In this document: piece after piece, positions 1 to 14,400 of the stretch
Numbering within the stretch: the stretch's first letter is position 1
Layout: each line of letters begins with the position of its first letter
Assembly (NCBI GenBank): GCA_003864495.1
Contig: ML133495.1
Span: forward strand, 2,611,231-2,675,230
Origin: Nemopilema nomurai
Lineage: Eukaryota > Cnidaria > Scyphozoa > Rhizostomeae > Rhizostomatidae
DNA length: 64,000 bases
Direction: 5' to 3'
Notes under the pieces: model-generated
The model's input: the letters and a program-made list of their open reading frames with translations, nothing else
Databases searched by the model: none
Told to the model about the DNA's origin: nothing
Made by a program: the position numbers and the translations under genes

Positions 1-228
1 AAGTGGACCGCAGAAAAATTAGAACAAGTGTAACGCGAAAAACCGTTCTACACAGTGTTACGATGCCTATTCCAGAAATCCGAACATGGCTTGGTCTTCT
101 TTGAGATTTGTGGCAGTGAGTCGCAACAAGTCCTGATTCAATTCATTACATGGCATATTCGAGTAAAAGGAGAAGAAAGGTATTAGCTAGCATGTGAAAA
201 TCGTTAACAACTATAATGGTAAGAAAAC

Positions 229-3200
229 CTTTTTGACGAGGGATTTGTGCAACTGTGGTAAGATTTTCGTTTGAATGGTTCGATGAATGGTCAATGCTGA
301 CGTCACTTGATCACTCCCCGCTTTGATTTCTCGTTGGGGATCGTTTCGTTCAACAGCATTTTCATCATCATCTTCCTCATTATCTGACGCATCTTCTTTG
401 ATTTCTTCTTCAAGTTCACCATCAACTTCCATGACGTCTTCATGAGATACATTCTGAACTTCTTTGTCTAAAAATTATACAACAATCATGTCAAACAACT
501 GCATCAAAACCAAATTTAAACTAGTGCAATATGAATCTTAATCGCCCCTACATACCATGGTTAAAGAAATTTAAAGAACCCATATTTTGCAAACACTACC
601 TAGCTTCATATCTTCATCCTGCAATACTTTCATGTCAAAGTGAAAGGCATCCAGCACGGCAACAACAACCCTAAAACGGAAATCGAGTTTCAGAAACACC
701 AGTCAAGCGTGAGGAGCAAGGTGTAAACACATTCTACTTTTAAGCAACAATACTTTAACTCAAAAATATTTAATCATAATACTAAATGTTACAAAAGCAA
801 GTTTCTGGTTTTAAAAAATACTGTTTGTGGTGGTTTTTCTGTAGGGCTTCATTTAACGAAGAACGAAGCTACGCTCGTTTGCTAGTTGAACTAGGTTATA
901 AAACAAGTTTAAAGGCTCCAGTTGAACATTTGAAGAAATTATAGAATAACTGTCAGTCGATCACACCTTATGATGATCTTTTTCTTTGTCTTCTCCTTTG
1001 GTAACAGCTGCAAATAATTCCTCAAGACATGAGAATATCGTTGCCATGGCAATGCATATGTTACTGCTCCAATCGTTTCTATTGTTGCTGTGACAAGATT
1101 GTGATCTTTTGATGTTATGTTATCAAATATGGAATGGCTAATCAGTGGAAGCAAGAACGAATAAAGAGAGTTTTGCTTCAGTTTCCCGTCTTTTGCAAGC
1201 TGCGATAGTTGCCTTACTGCCCGGATTCTCCGATGAATCTGTTGACAAGAGTGAAAAATTAATCACAGTCAAAATCATGGTGGATTTGCAAATTGAGAGT
1301 CAAGTGAGAATCAGAGAAAGCGTTCACTTAACACAAACTGACATAAACATTCAAGAATCCGATATTCAAGAAGACTTCAAGCAATATTCAAATCGAGTTT
1401 ACAAAGTTGAAAAGAAGGTTACGAAAAGTTGGTCTCCTTACCTGTATGTGCCTGATATTTTCGAAGAAATCAACTTCCGGATCATCACCGATCAAAATCT
1501 TCATATCGGAAACGGAAGACTCATCCAGGTTCCTAACAATCCGTGACAATATATTGACGTATTCCCCACGTACAATCTGTAAAAATAGATGCTTCGGTAT
1601 CTATTCGTGACGTAGACTCATAGATAGAATTCAGTTTAATGCTTCGCATAGCTTCAACTATTGCCAGTCAGTCTAACGAAAATAGCACTTCCCCTTCCAT
1701 CGCATGTTGTAATGAGTGGGTTTGGGAGTAATCGTACCATTGCAATGGTTCAATAAGTAAGGCAATTGCAACTTTCGAAACATCAGATGATCAGTATGTG
1801 AAACACATTATGAGAAAAACGTCCATTTGAATGTTTACATGAAAAAGTGTTTACGAAAAGTGTTGCAAAGAACTCCATACCCTGTGCTGCAAAGCTTCAC
1901 CAACTAGCTGTAAAGAATACACCCCGAAGCCCAAGCAATTACAATTTAAACCTTAAAATTGAAAAAGCTACAAATATTTAAGCCTAACCGCATTCTTCGA
2001 TCGCATGGCCTTCTTGACAACCGGCAAAAGCACTGCTGTCACCAAGTCATCAAAAACCACCTTACTTCCAGTGGCTTGAATGAAATCGACCATGTGCATT
2101 ATGAAACTGATTGAGACGTCTCTGAGGGACATCTCTTGCACCTCCAGAGAGAAGTACAGGCAATTAGCTAAAATGGGTTTGATCTGTGTGCATGTTAGTT
2201 CTTTGGCTTTGAGCATGGATGTGACCCTGCTGAAGGCTTGTAGTCGTAGCTCGAAGTCTGGCTCGTCAACAAACTTTTTATCCCACGCATTCATTTCGCG
2301 AATAATGCATCCTATCTCAGGCGAGTCAAAGATAATCTCGAACAGCTCACATAAGATGCTTCTGGACCTTCTTTCCTTCAAACTCATAAACAGGTTCGTC
2401 GATTCGATGATGATTTGTCGCCTGTTTTCACAATGCTTCACAAGATTCTTCACGGTGATCAACGTGTTCAACTGGTCAGTGTCGTTCTTTATCCATTTGA
2501 GAGTTGGGAACAGAATAGAGACAACTGTTTGGCACTGAGCAGGGTCTGTCACAAACGAGCTAATAAGTGCCAAGACACTTAGTTCCGTTTGAAAGGCCTC
2601 GTCCTTCATCTTGTGCTTTGCAAGCTGTGCAGTCTTTCGTTTCACTGCCTCAAAGAGGTGGCGCAACAGCCGATCGACGTGGTTACCAATTATCTTCAGT
2701 CCAGGGCCTTGAAGTGCTTCATTTGCCCTTCATTAAAAAAGATCATAAAGTGAAATGAAAGACAAAACGAAGTGTGAGACTAGAACGCAATTACCTGTGA
2801 ATGGGAGTTTCGTTCGGAGCAATTTGGAACTGGCACATTTAAAGTCTGCTAACATTTACATTTGGTATACAATAGAGCCACAAAAATACATTGGCGCACT
2901 GATGTGAGATGTGGCCTAAAAAGTGAATGAAACTCGGTATTCTAAAAACCAGTAACAGTATTTCCGCAAAACATTTAGCTGAGAAAGCATAGGAACGTCG
3001 ACTGAACACTGCCAAAATGACGTCACAATAGCTGAGACTGCTGCCAGTCACATCCCTTCAAGCACCATTCCACCCTTCAAGTTGAATTTTCACATTTTCA
3101 TAAGAATGCTTAAGAAATGTAGAAGTTAAAGGCCTCCAATTTGTATGACCGTTTTAGATGCTTCACGCTGAATGTCCCTCAACATGATAATAGAGAAGTA

Positions 3201-6200
3201 ATAAGCAGCCTTACCCTTCCACAGTGGCATCATCGTCATCCCCTGCTTTCATTTGAAGAATACTTTGAACCATCTTCATTATCATCTTTACGACGATTTC
3301 TGATTTGTCCTTAGCGCCCAAGATCTTGAGAACACAATGCAAGGGAGTTTCTTTCAAAGTCTTCAAATCAAGAGGAATTGGTTGGACATCTTCATTCTTT
3401 TTAGCAGCCGTTTCATTTGAATGCTCCTTGACATCGTAGTGGCTCAAATCCTTATTGAGCAACTCGTAGTACTTCGCGGAAGAGCTCCAGAAAGAGAGGA
3501 GTTTTAAGAGAGGAGATGGTTGCTGTTGTGATTCTTGATGCAGACGAGCGATCTAGAAATTAATTTTGTGAGCTAAATTAATGCACAACAACACCACAAA
3601 CAAAGCTTATAAAGAAATAAATATCATTAATAACTATTCTCATGTGTTTGATTATAAATTATTACTTAATGAAAAAGCAGATTACTTTACAAAACTAAGA
3701 TCTGAAATAGCAAGCTGTGAAAGGACTGGATTGAGTTACAACAACGAGGGTGGAGTGACATTTCAAAAACTGGCATTGACACAATTCATAATGACACTGG
3801 CTATCTATGAATTTCTAGAAACAGTTTCAACAGGAGACAGGAGGAAATATTGCTATACTAGCAAATGCAATTTTAATGAGATTTTATAGTTATTTGCGCT
3901 CACCTGTGGAATGACTGCAGTTTCGAAAATGACATCAGAGTACGGCAGAAGATCAAAGTCAGGCAGTATCTCGAAGAACTCCATGATCCTGGAGATGCTC
4001 AGCTGACGAATGGACTTCAGCTGTCCCAAATAGGTCGAGTTGATCTGTCAAAATTTCACACAATGGTCAGAAACATAATCATCGAAATATTGATCTAAAC
4101 ATCATTACGGAGACAAAATTATACTGCACAAGGTGTAGATAAGGATTCAGATAAACTGATGCATGCTAAGTAGCTAAGGCATTGTGTTAGGCAGCCTTGC
4201 AAGACACAATTCGCTAGGAATTCGGCATTTTGAGAAGCTTCAGGGTGCTGCTTCCTCTCCTATTTAGCGATAAGATATCGATATCTCGAGCACGCATTAC
4301 AAATGATTGGTCCCGATTTATTAGTGCTCGGAATATTATCACTATAGTTATCATTATTATTATTATCATTATTACTGCAATGAGTGTTCATCCTGAGCAT
4401 GGTCTTGTAACTATTTCTGATTTAATACGTGCTGCTTAAAGCGTAGTCTCTTATTCGTCTAGCGGAGGAAACTCGAGGCAATTTTAAAACTATATCTATG
4501 AAGAGTTCCGTACCCTGATGAACAGAATGGCACTTAAGAGACATTAAAAATAGACAAGTTGAAATGCAGTGTCAATAATAGATGCATGATTTGTCAACAT
4601 ATCCTTACTTCGTTGCGTCTTGCAAGGCACATCTGGCATTTGGCGAGAATACTGAAGACGGTTTTCAGCAGGTGATCCACATGTGGAATGACGAGGTTAC
4701 TTAGCCTCGTCAAAACTGTGTGCAGCATATTGAGAAAGCCGATCTGCTTTCTAAGCGGGACTGCTTCATGTATGTTGTCTTTTGACTCTGGCATGAAAAA
4801 GAGGTCATTATTATCGCGGGAGCATGAAGCCAAGTACATAGGTCACATCCAATACCAGACGCCTTTACTGTTAAAGGTATTTTAACAGAACACAACATAG
4901 AATAATGAAAACATTCTAAATAATGGAGTCCAGCTAATGCTAGATGTTCTCAGCAGAATATCTTATGTTGATGTCTGTTATATCTTTATTAATCAAAGGA
5001 AAATATCGAAACGTCCCAAACGAAATAATAAGTCAATGAGGAACATAACGCTAGTTATATTAAATCAACAACACATCTACCTTAAGACTCAAAAGTTAAT
5101 CGAACTTAAGATTAGATCTATAAAATGTTCATCGGAACTGTTGAGTAGGCCAACAAAGGTACACTGACACTAACCATCAGTTGAATTGAATGGTTCGGTG
5201 ATCAGGTCAATGAAGGTAGCAATCTCTTCATCCGGGCAACAAGAGATGAAATTAATGATGATGTTTCTTCTTGCTGATTGGCTAGACTTGCCACTGACTC
5301 CCAGGCCTGATCGTCTCTGCAGCTTACCATAGAGTAACCTGAAAACAACGCATCTCAGTGAAAACATGGGCTTGTATCGACTGCCGAGGTAAACACAGGC
5401 TGGAGTAAGCCGTTGCCTGAAAATCTGCTTCACACAGTAAAAGCTTGCAAACAAATTCTGAATTTATTGATTAGCAGTCACCACACATGTTAGTCACGAG
5501 GCAACACTACAAGTAATGCTCATTATTTTAGCCAAAAAAACCAAATTGCCAATAAGCATAAAAATACAAAAAACCCTAACCTGATTAGAATGCTCATGAC
5601 ATCATTTCTGTGGTCATCTTTAACCATCTCGGCTTGATCGCTGGCTGCAAAAAGGGTCAGTTCGTCCTTGAAGGTGTTCTCCTGAAACAGCTTGTCAAAA
5701 TGTTCTTCGTAAGGTTTCAAGTAACCAAACTTATATGTCTTCAAACAGCTAAAAGCAAGCCGTTGTATATCGCTTTCTCGATGCATCAAAAGCTGTAGAT
5801 AAACTTTGTATAGTTGTGGCTCTTTGAAGAGAGCTTTCGGGTTTTTGAACTGGCTGAAGAGATTCAAGAAAGCTGTCAGTGTCTTCATCTTTTTGTTGGA
5901 TTCCAGTTTTCTGCTACCTTTTCCCTTTATTTCACTTTGCTCCATGTGTTCATTAATTCTCTCGTGGAGGTCTTGATCTTTCATTTCTTTATCATCATTT
6001 TCAAAAATCTCTTTGTCGTTTTTAGCCGAAAGGTTTTGTGTTGGCTTAAATGAATCGTCGTACCGTCCATACTCCTTGCTAAAAATGATAATCGAAGAAA
6101 TTAAAAATTTCCCTTTAAATAACGTCATAATTTAAAAAAAATAATTCCTCCTGAAAACCAAGCTTCTCCATTTTTCTAAAAACCTATATTTCAAGCAAGC

Positions 6201-9200
6201 ACCAAATAATTCTGTTGAAAATCAGCGATCCTAATGAAATCTTAGTGGAATATTTTATTAAGCCAGCGAAGGATAAATCGAAATACGCCCACACTCAAAT
6301 GATTAAAAATGGCTCAAACCTAAAAAATGATAGGAAAATGGGAGTAACATCTCTTGATCTCGCTTCTGCGATATGAGGAAACTTCTCCATGGTCTGGCAT
6401 AACAGCAAACAGAAGTTGTTGTGATCGGATCTGCTCATAACATCAGCTTGTGAAGCCAAAAATTGGTACTTCTCAGTAATACCACTCCCGGTCTGGATAT
6501 CATCTACATCTTTATCAACGCCATTCTCTAAAGTAAAAATTAAGCGCAGCATTATTAGCTTCAATTTTTACTTAAGTAAGAGAACGATATTAAGAGCTCA
6601 ACTTATTTGAGGGGATTATATTGGGAATGAATAAGAATAAGGAGCATATTGAGATACTAAGAAAGCTCAGCTGAAAGCTAAAGCTGGCACAGACCAGGGA
6701 CCACCGCATAGAGTATTCTGACCTTGCCTGATGTACACTACCCTACAGTCAGAATACAGTCATCCAGCTCGTGCAATATCATTACAACGTTCATAGTACC
6801 TTACGGAGGTTTAGAATTACAATTAAAAATGAACACAATAGATAGAATATGTATCAAAAAGCGCACTAGAGCCAATAGGATATCTATAAGATATAAATTA
6901 GCATTATCATTGTTGAAAACTGTCATAACGACAAATTATCTCACCACTTGCACTGAACAAAAGAAAAACTCCAAAAATCCTTCTGATTTTCTTCTGCCGC
7001 GTATGACATGACGACATCCATAATAGGTTGCCACATTGGTCGAAGATTGATTCGAAGATTCCCAATGAGAAATCTAATCACAATCTCGTTGGTTAAATGT
7101 CGACTTTCCTTTTCATCATTGTGTTTGTACACTAGCTTCCTGATACGCAACAAACGATCAAGGTATCTTTCAAACCCTGCTGGGATTTCTTCGACGTCCA
7201 GACAGCTTTGTAATACCATCCTTCTGTGCTTGAGAATCTTGAGGAGCAAGCAAAATGCTTCAAAACGAGTGAAATTTTAAGTAAGAGCTTTCAAAGGTTC
7301 AATGAGAGTTGCTTAGATGAAATAGCGTTGCAGTAGAGAAAACGAATAATCAAACGTCTATTTACAGTAATTGATGTAAGACAAATCTATACTGATCAAG
7401 ATCGATTGTATAATTTACTCCAAATTATAAATTTGAGCAAAACCTAGCAAAAAGGACCTTACAAACAAGAGGATTCACTTTAAAGGATTACAGATGCACA
7501 TAACTGCAAATTGTTTGATCAAGTGGATACTGGGATAGGAAAGAGACTGACACAGGCAACTTCACAAAATGAAATCAAGGAGTGTTTTGTAACATCAAAG
7601 TGCATAGTCAAACCAATAACAAGTCTGAAGAAAGAAGTGTTACAGCCTGCAGCAAGAGTATCAATGCCTTACTAAGAGGATTAGCAACATGCACATTGGA
7701 AGGCCCCTCGTAAAAGAGGTGCAAAGCTGGCATGGCACAACAATTGAAATATCAGCCTATGAATAGGATTAATAAAAATGTCATCCTACCTCAGAAATTT
7801 CCTGAGAATTTGACAAATGTAGAAAGGCAAGAAGTGTCAGTTTTCTCAAAATTGCCAAGTTAGATGACAAATTGTGCTTCAGGAGATCAAAAACCTCTTG
7901 GAAACTGTATGGCATGATTTCCTCACATGGATCTTTCATATTCTTACAGTAAAATTCAAACATCTGCAGTAGATGTACATTTGATGGGTGTGACCTATAA
8001 TTTGCACAATGAGAAAAGACACTCAAAAAACATTTTGATATTTGACCTGCACAAATAACCTATAAATATAACTCAATAGCTTGTAGATAGCATTATTCTG
8101 GTTAGAACAAAGAAAAAACTGCAAAGAGTCAAAATATGTGCTCTAATGTGCACAATGAGACAAAATTGCAACCATCAAGAAGCTTGCTGGAAAATGAGAA
8201 GCACAAGTACAACAAGGTAAATAAGAAACTCAGGTGCCAGAAAATAAATTATTGCAGAAAACCTGAAAAACTTTCCCACCTTAATAAGCTGAGCATACTT
8301 TCACAATCAAAAGCAATGTCAACCTTCTGCAGCGACGAGGACTTGATCTGATAAAATGACCTGATCCCTTGTGAGACAAGAAACAGGGCCTTTCTACTTA
8401 GTCTGTGCATTTCTGTTGCAGTAGTTGAAACATGTTTTACAAAACCATATAGGCATTCCAAGGCCTTCTCTACTTGCAGGGGACTGCAAAAAAGAAACAA
8501 CTAGGGTACAAGCAGTTTCCTCATTATGGTCAATAATTTCACAGAAACAAACTTAAAAATAAATGCAAAAACTTGAATGTTTAACATTAAAATAGGCAGG
8601 GAGAGTCTGTCTTTTTATGGAATTCAGCCTGTAAGACTCAGACTGTTTACTTATACCTGAGCTTGGGCTTTAAACAAAAAATTGATGATTCAAGTCAAGT
8701 AAACAATGTTTAGTTGAGTAAAAATCCGATGTCAATTCACCAAATGAACAAATGTTTTTCCAAACCTTATATATGGCAAAGAAACCAGACAAGCACAAAT
8801 GACATCCAGTTCAATCTCTGTAGCATCAAGAATTGATTTCTTTTCTCCATAAAAGGAACAGATTTCATCCAGCAAAACATCAGAGACTAACACCCCACCC
8901 TCCTTAGGGAAATGCAGAAGCTCTTCTTCATCAATTCCTCTTTTGAAAACATCTGTAAAGTGATTATTCTTAGCTGCAATGTGTTCCGCAAGTAAAAGAA
9001 TCAAAGGCCTTGCTTCATCTCTTGAGACATCTCTGTTACCCAGGCCTTCTCTGATATAAAGTAGAAATAATGATACTGATATGGTGTCATATTTTCCTCC
9101 ATTTCTGCAATCTTTCATGAGATCTGACACCCTGCTCACATCAGAATTTTCTTTAAAAAGAAGTGTCATAGTTTGTTTGACATCTTCTTCATTCAGTTCA

Positions 9201-11426
9201 ACATTATCAGAATGAATTACTTTTGTGAAGAGATGGGCAGCTGCTTTCTGACAAAAGGCAGGGCACCCTGCAGCCAGGAATTGGTTCAGCACCTAAAAAT
9301 GATACTTTTACATTAAAATTTATATTCTTACAAAAGAAGTATGAAATATAAAACAGATATGTGGTATAAGAGGCAACACTATTGCAGACAATACACCAGC
9401 CAATGAAGTACATCAGGTGAGTTGCTAGACATTGCTCTTGTAATTCCAACTTTTTTAAAAATAAACTGAACTAAGCAATACATGAATTATATGACCAGTA
9501 ACTCACCAGCAAAATTTTTGCAGCAAAATTCCCAATTAATACTCCAGATTTCCATTCCACTAGCAAAGTGATCAGGCTCAGTAAATGCAACATTTTCTGA
9601 TCAATAGATGAATTTCTTTTCTCTAATGCATAATCTCCAAGTCTTCTAGTACAATCTTCTGCTTGACAAATTAGTTCTTTCCAAAGAACATCTATATGCT
9701 CTTTTGAAATATATTTACATGTAGCAATGAAAGTGGTGGAAAGGCAGTTGTATATCTACAAAAAATCAAAATTTTCATTAACTTTCAGCTCATCAGAATT
9801 TCGTAAATAAGCAAGCAACAAACTAAAAAGAAATCCACAATAAGGTCAAGTAACTTGTGGTGATGAAGGAAAAACATGCTACCACAAAATACTAGCAGCC
9901 CTCGACTAGGAAAAGAGATAGGCAAACACATTTCCTTGCCATTAGCCTTACCTTGGCTATTTTACACTTTGTGAAAAATTGTACTAAAGATTACTTCTGT
10001 GCATGATTCATATTAATGTTACTTAATCACACTAATTAATTACTTAAACATGACCCTGCTAGAATCTTAATTTTTAAGTCCATCTGTTCATATCTGGGTT
10101 TGCCAGAGACTAATATTAAAATCTGATGAAGACTAAAATTGGATGTGCATGCAAACAAATTTGGAAAGACCAGTTGTTTACATGACTTACAAAAGCCTAA
10201 TGACAGAATGACAGAATATACTGGTAACATAATAACTTAACGACAAATACTGGTAACAGTTACATATGGCATTGTAACATGAATGGAAAATCAAGATAAT
10301 ACTAGACATAATACTAATACTGAATTTGTTTATTTACAACTAGTCAGTCAAAGAAAGATGTGATTACTTACTGCAGAACCATCAGCTTCAATTCCAAGAT
10401 CAAGCTTATTAAGTGCAATCCTTAGAACATCACCAGCTTGAGAATTGAACATTCTATTGACACCCTTTATAGCTTCAAAGAGCATCAAACCAGCTCCTTC
10501 TGTTAAACTACCATCATCACAGACGGATCGAAAAATCATATCCAAAAATGAATCTTTATCTTTAAACTTTCTCACTAAAAATGCTATGCTTTCTGCAGCA
10601 AATTGTCTGATGTATGGCTTTTGTGAATCTGCGAGCAATGACTTGTAATACCTGTTTGGATACAACATTGAGAGTTTTTGAAATTAGCTAAAATAAGTTT
10701 TTTGAGGTCTATAATGCAAGAGGCAAACGCTACACAATTTGAAAAAAAACGTTGTCAGCTAATTCGATTCCTTGAAATAAGAGCAGACTTCATATAATAT
10801 CATCAGCTGCAAAAATTCTGTCCAGCTGTAACTATATTAAATGATTAGGTATCAATAATATTAGCGAAATAAAATGATGATTCACAAACTATCTGCCTTT
10901 TTCTCACTTACCCATAAACTTTTCTCGAATCTTTAAGCATATATCTCCATAAATATTTGAAAATATAGGACAGGCTTATAAATGCATTCTCTATGATCTC
11001 AGGATCGCGGCTTTTTAAAACCGAGGTCAACGTAGCAAAGATTTCTTCAAAGTGAGAGTAGGCCTCTTGTTGTAAATCTCGGGTGAACTGTGCCAGTAAA
11101 TCCAACAAAGCATCAAGACAGTTTGAGTTCTCAATCTTCATATGCTTACAAATTATTTTCAGTACTTCATCTTTATGGTACAAAAGTTGCTTCAGATTTT
11201 GAACATATCCCTTCACTTCATGATAAAAATTTGTAAAATCATTGGTGCAATTCAAGTCGATCCATTTCGTTAAAGTCTCTTGAAAGAATGTATCCTGCTC
11301 ATCGTCAGGAATTTCACGACTCTCATTTATCCTGTGGGAAACATCTATCTTTATCTTTGCAATTCTTTGATTGAAACTTTGGAATTTAAACCGATTTTCT
11401 GTCAGACCCTCCATCTTGTCGTCCAC
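229..11426 (-). CDS. UTP20: UTP20, SSU processome HEAT-repeat scaffold (3' part off the left edge)
   Basis: UTP20 (DRIM) is a very large HEAT-repeat protein of the nucleolar SSU processome, needed for 18S rRNA maturation. Exons that I can place: 11426-10912, 10651-10372, 9755-9507, 9292-8766, 8483-8280, 7994-7790, 7237-6945, about 6525-6320, 6078-5581, 5338-5175, 4787-4609, 4044-3904, 3552-3215, 2727-1989, 1576-1442, 1238-967, 670-600 and 467-229. Splice sites are GT-AG and phases agree, except across the intron at 6944-6526. Family matches include the N-terminal block ending in YIFKYLWRYMLKDS, the block FAAESIAFLVRKFKDKD, the segment LNLFSQFKNPKALF, and the acidic stretch followed by KILPQLHKSLVKK. 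These exons give roughly 1,750 residues. The human protein is about 2,785, so the C-terminal third should lie left of base 1. I found no exon in 1-228. The start ATG at 11426 opens a family-like N-terminus. Confidence 0.93.
4351..4377. repeat. ATT/ATC trinucleotide microsatellite
   Basis: A short, slightly impure run of ATT and ATC triplets lies in a UTP20 intron, between the exons ending at 4609 and starting at 4044. It has no visible coding role. Confidence 0.75.
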
Positions 11427-14400
11427 GTGAGAATCTCATTTACACTACTTTCCTCCAGCATACTGAATCAATCTCAATCTGGAGTTGAAAACGAGGGTGA
11501 ACATCCAGCACAGGAATCAAAACAATAGGCAGCTGAAAGCGAGGAGGGACTTCGGTGACCTCTTCAAACCGATTGAAACATGGAATATAATTATTTAAAA
11601 TATTATTTTTGCTTGGGAATTGAATCTGGAGCGGAGATTCCTCTGTAACTTGACCACCATTGATTTTGTAGATGGTAATCTTCTGAAAGTAGGATAATGC
11701 AACTGAAAAATTCAATGGAATGTGCAAGAAGTATGAAAAAATGGAAATATCCAATGTAAATATACAATAAACAATTTTAATTGAGATGATAAAAGGATGG
11801 TAGAATAGATGGTCATCTTGACTTATTCTGTTGAATGTTCAAAATTTCCAAATCACTGACCTAAACTGGTTCATGGCTCATCTGTCGAAAAGCTGGTCTA
11901 AGGAAGAAAAAGAAATATTATTTTGATCAATTTGAGTAAGGCGAACAATTTTCTAGTTACAAGAAGTAAATAGAAAATGCTAGGTAGATTTCCCATTTCT
12001 GACAGGCTTGACCTCCAAAATAAAGAGATTAGTCTGGAAATGTGTCTTTTGCTAGCTACCAAGTAGTACATAGTGGGTCTTGTACCCAGGGTAGCTACCA
12101 AGATGAAAATCTTGTTCTTTATCAATGAATATCGGCAGAGTAGATGTTTAAATGTATGAAACAACTAAAATACTAAAAATTTATGCATTACAGATTACCT
12201 ATTGCTCCAAAGGGAGTGTCCTTCAGTATTATCTTGCAAAGGTACCTTACTACAGGCTACAGGGGGATCAGAAATCAGAGTTACCTTCTCCTAGCCTATG
12301 CCCCGAAGTGGCGTAACCTGCAAGGCAGCAAGAGCATTTGAAGTCAGAGTTGCCATCTCCTAGCTACTTTTGGAAACCATTCCCAAGAAGTTCCTCTGAA
12401 TGCAATTCCGGTAATTGTGTCACTTGATTAATTGTTAGAATATGTTTTTTCTATTTTGATGTTTTCCATGTTCGTATGCTGGTTCGTTTGTATATTGCTG
12501 CTTTTTTGTTTTAAAGTTAATCTTTTCTACCCCTCACTCAAGAAGGGCATCGATGAATTAATATAACCAGAAGGTTACACCCTTGTTTCTTTTCAGAACT
12601 TTTTATGTTCTTCAAATCTGAGTTGCTTTATCCATAATAATAATAAGCCAAAATGTTTAAGGTTGATAGTTTTTTTGGAGTACAACCATTTTTCAGGGGC
12701 GCATGCAGTCCCTGAGAAGTTGGGAGGGGATCTAGAAAATATTCTCGGCCCTGTTGCCCGTGCATTTTTTTGAAAATGCTTTTTTACTCCAAAGAAGAGC
12801 AGAAGTGACCGCTCAGTGAAAACTTGTGATGTTTTTCAACAACATTTAATATCAAGTATATCAATAGACACTACTATTCCGCACTAAATGCTAATCAGAA
12901 TAAAATATTTCTTCGATACTGAATTGGGCCAAGGGTTATTGTTTTATAGCGAGAGCTGACCGAGATAAAAAGGCTGTTATGAAAGCACTCGCTGAGGCAG
13001 CAGCCAAGCCTGGCCAGTCGCGAATTACTCTGTTTTTTTGCAAAAGGGTAGCAAAAATGCACGAGTTCACTGCCTACTTCAAGCTGATAAGAAGCAGTTA
13101 CGGAAATAAAGTCTTATTTCTTCTTTGCTACGTTGAAAACCTTGTTGAATCAAGGCGTTGGTGTTAGGGGATACTGATTTATCACTATGTGACAGCCCTC
13201 GTCATCCTAGAGGAGCAGTCAGGTGCTAGTTTTGAATGCTAGAAGAAACTTATTGCATGGCAGAAAGGATGAATCGCTAGACGTGCAAACAAATTGCCAG
13301 CTTTTTATATGACATGCACTAATAAAAATTCAGTTTCTGAAGACTTTTTTGGAATTTTTGCATGTACGACAAGGCAATCCTCTAATGCACTGTTAGAGTA
13401 CAAAACAGATTTACTTGATATTGACAGGAAAACTAAACGGCAAAGTTACCAAAAACGGGGAAATTATTTGAGTGACATTTGGTTTGCCCATATCAAGAAG
13501 AATGACTTGGACAATGTCGACATCAATGCAATCGTTGACAAACTCGTTGAAAAGAAAGAAACCAGAATATATTACTTTAGCAGAGAAATGTGAGTGAACG
13601 TTTTTCTTAAGCATAACGACACTTGTTGAAACCATGTTACTTACTTTCAAGTCTTTCAAGTTGTATGAGAAAAATAGACTTTACGGCACCTTTTTTATAA
13701 GAATGCTTGCTTGCTTTTACTTTCTGTATTACATTTTGTAGCTTGAAAATACAACGAATAGCAGTTTACGTTGAAAATTCAAAAGAAATATAATTATGTA
13801 TGGCCTGAGATGATTTTTGCAGTTTTAGCAAAGTAGCAGGCGTTTCAAACTAGATTTTTTGGACAAAAGCCAACGGCTATATCTGAATATCATTGAGGTT
13901 AGTTAGAGTTCTTTTGTTAAAATGTAAAAAGACATTCATTTAACCGGGTTCTGTGCTATAACTTTTACTAAATTCGCAGAGTAAAGGGAACAGTTTAACA
14001 TCGATGTAATTGTAGATTTGAGAAAGGAAAGTGAAAATGTTTTTATGCTCTTGTTTAAAGTGCAGAAAACACGGAGCCAGCAAGAGACGATGTTGCGTGA
14101 CCGTTGCGTCTTGTTAAATTTACTGACTAATTACAAAACTGGGCGTATACACATAAAACACGTGGATACGAAGACAATGAAAAGTGTTAATGACAGTGAC
14201 ACAATGGAGGACATGATTACGTTTAGACAATGGTCACTACACCTCGTCACTGTCACTATCTGATCAATTGAAATGATCTATTCCTTTTTGGGCTCTCAAT
14301 GGTCAAAATGGGCTCTCGGGGGCAGCAGGATAACTTCAAGCTTTCGTGAAATTTATAGGTTTTCTAAGCTCTCTTCAAGGTTCATCTTCCTGCCAGCATC

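Noticed and set aside
1145..1546. 133-codon plus-strand ORF
   Set aside because: It is antisense to two conserved UTP20 exons (1238-967 and 1576-1442) and has no family resemblance.
13294..13593. 99-codon plus-strand ORF
   Set aside because: No recognisable domain, no splice partner and no supporting context. It may be transposon debris, but I could not show it.
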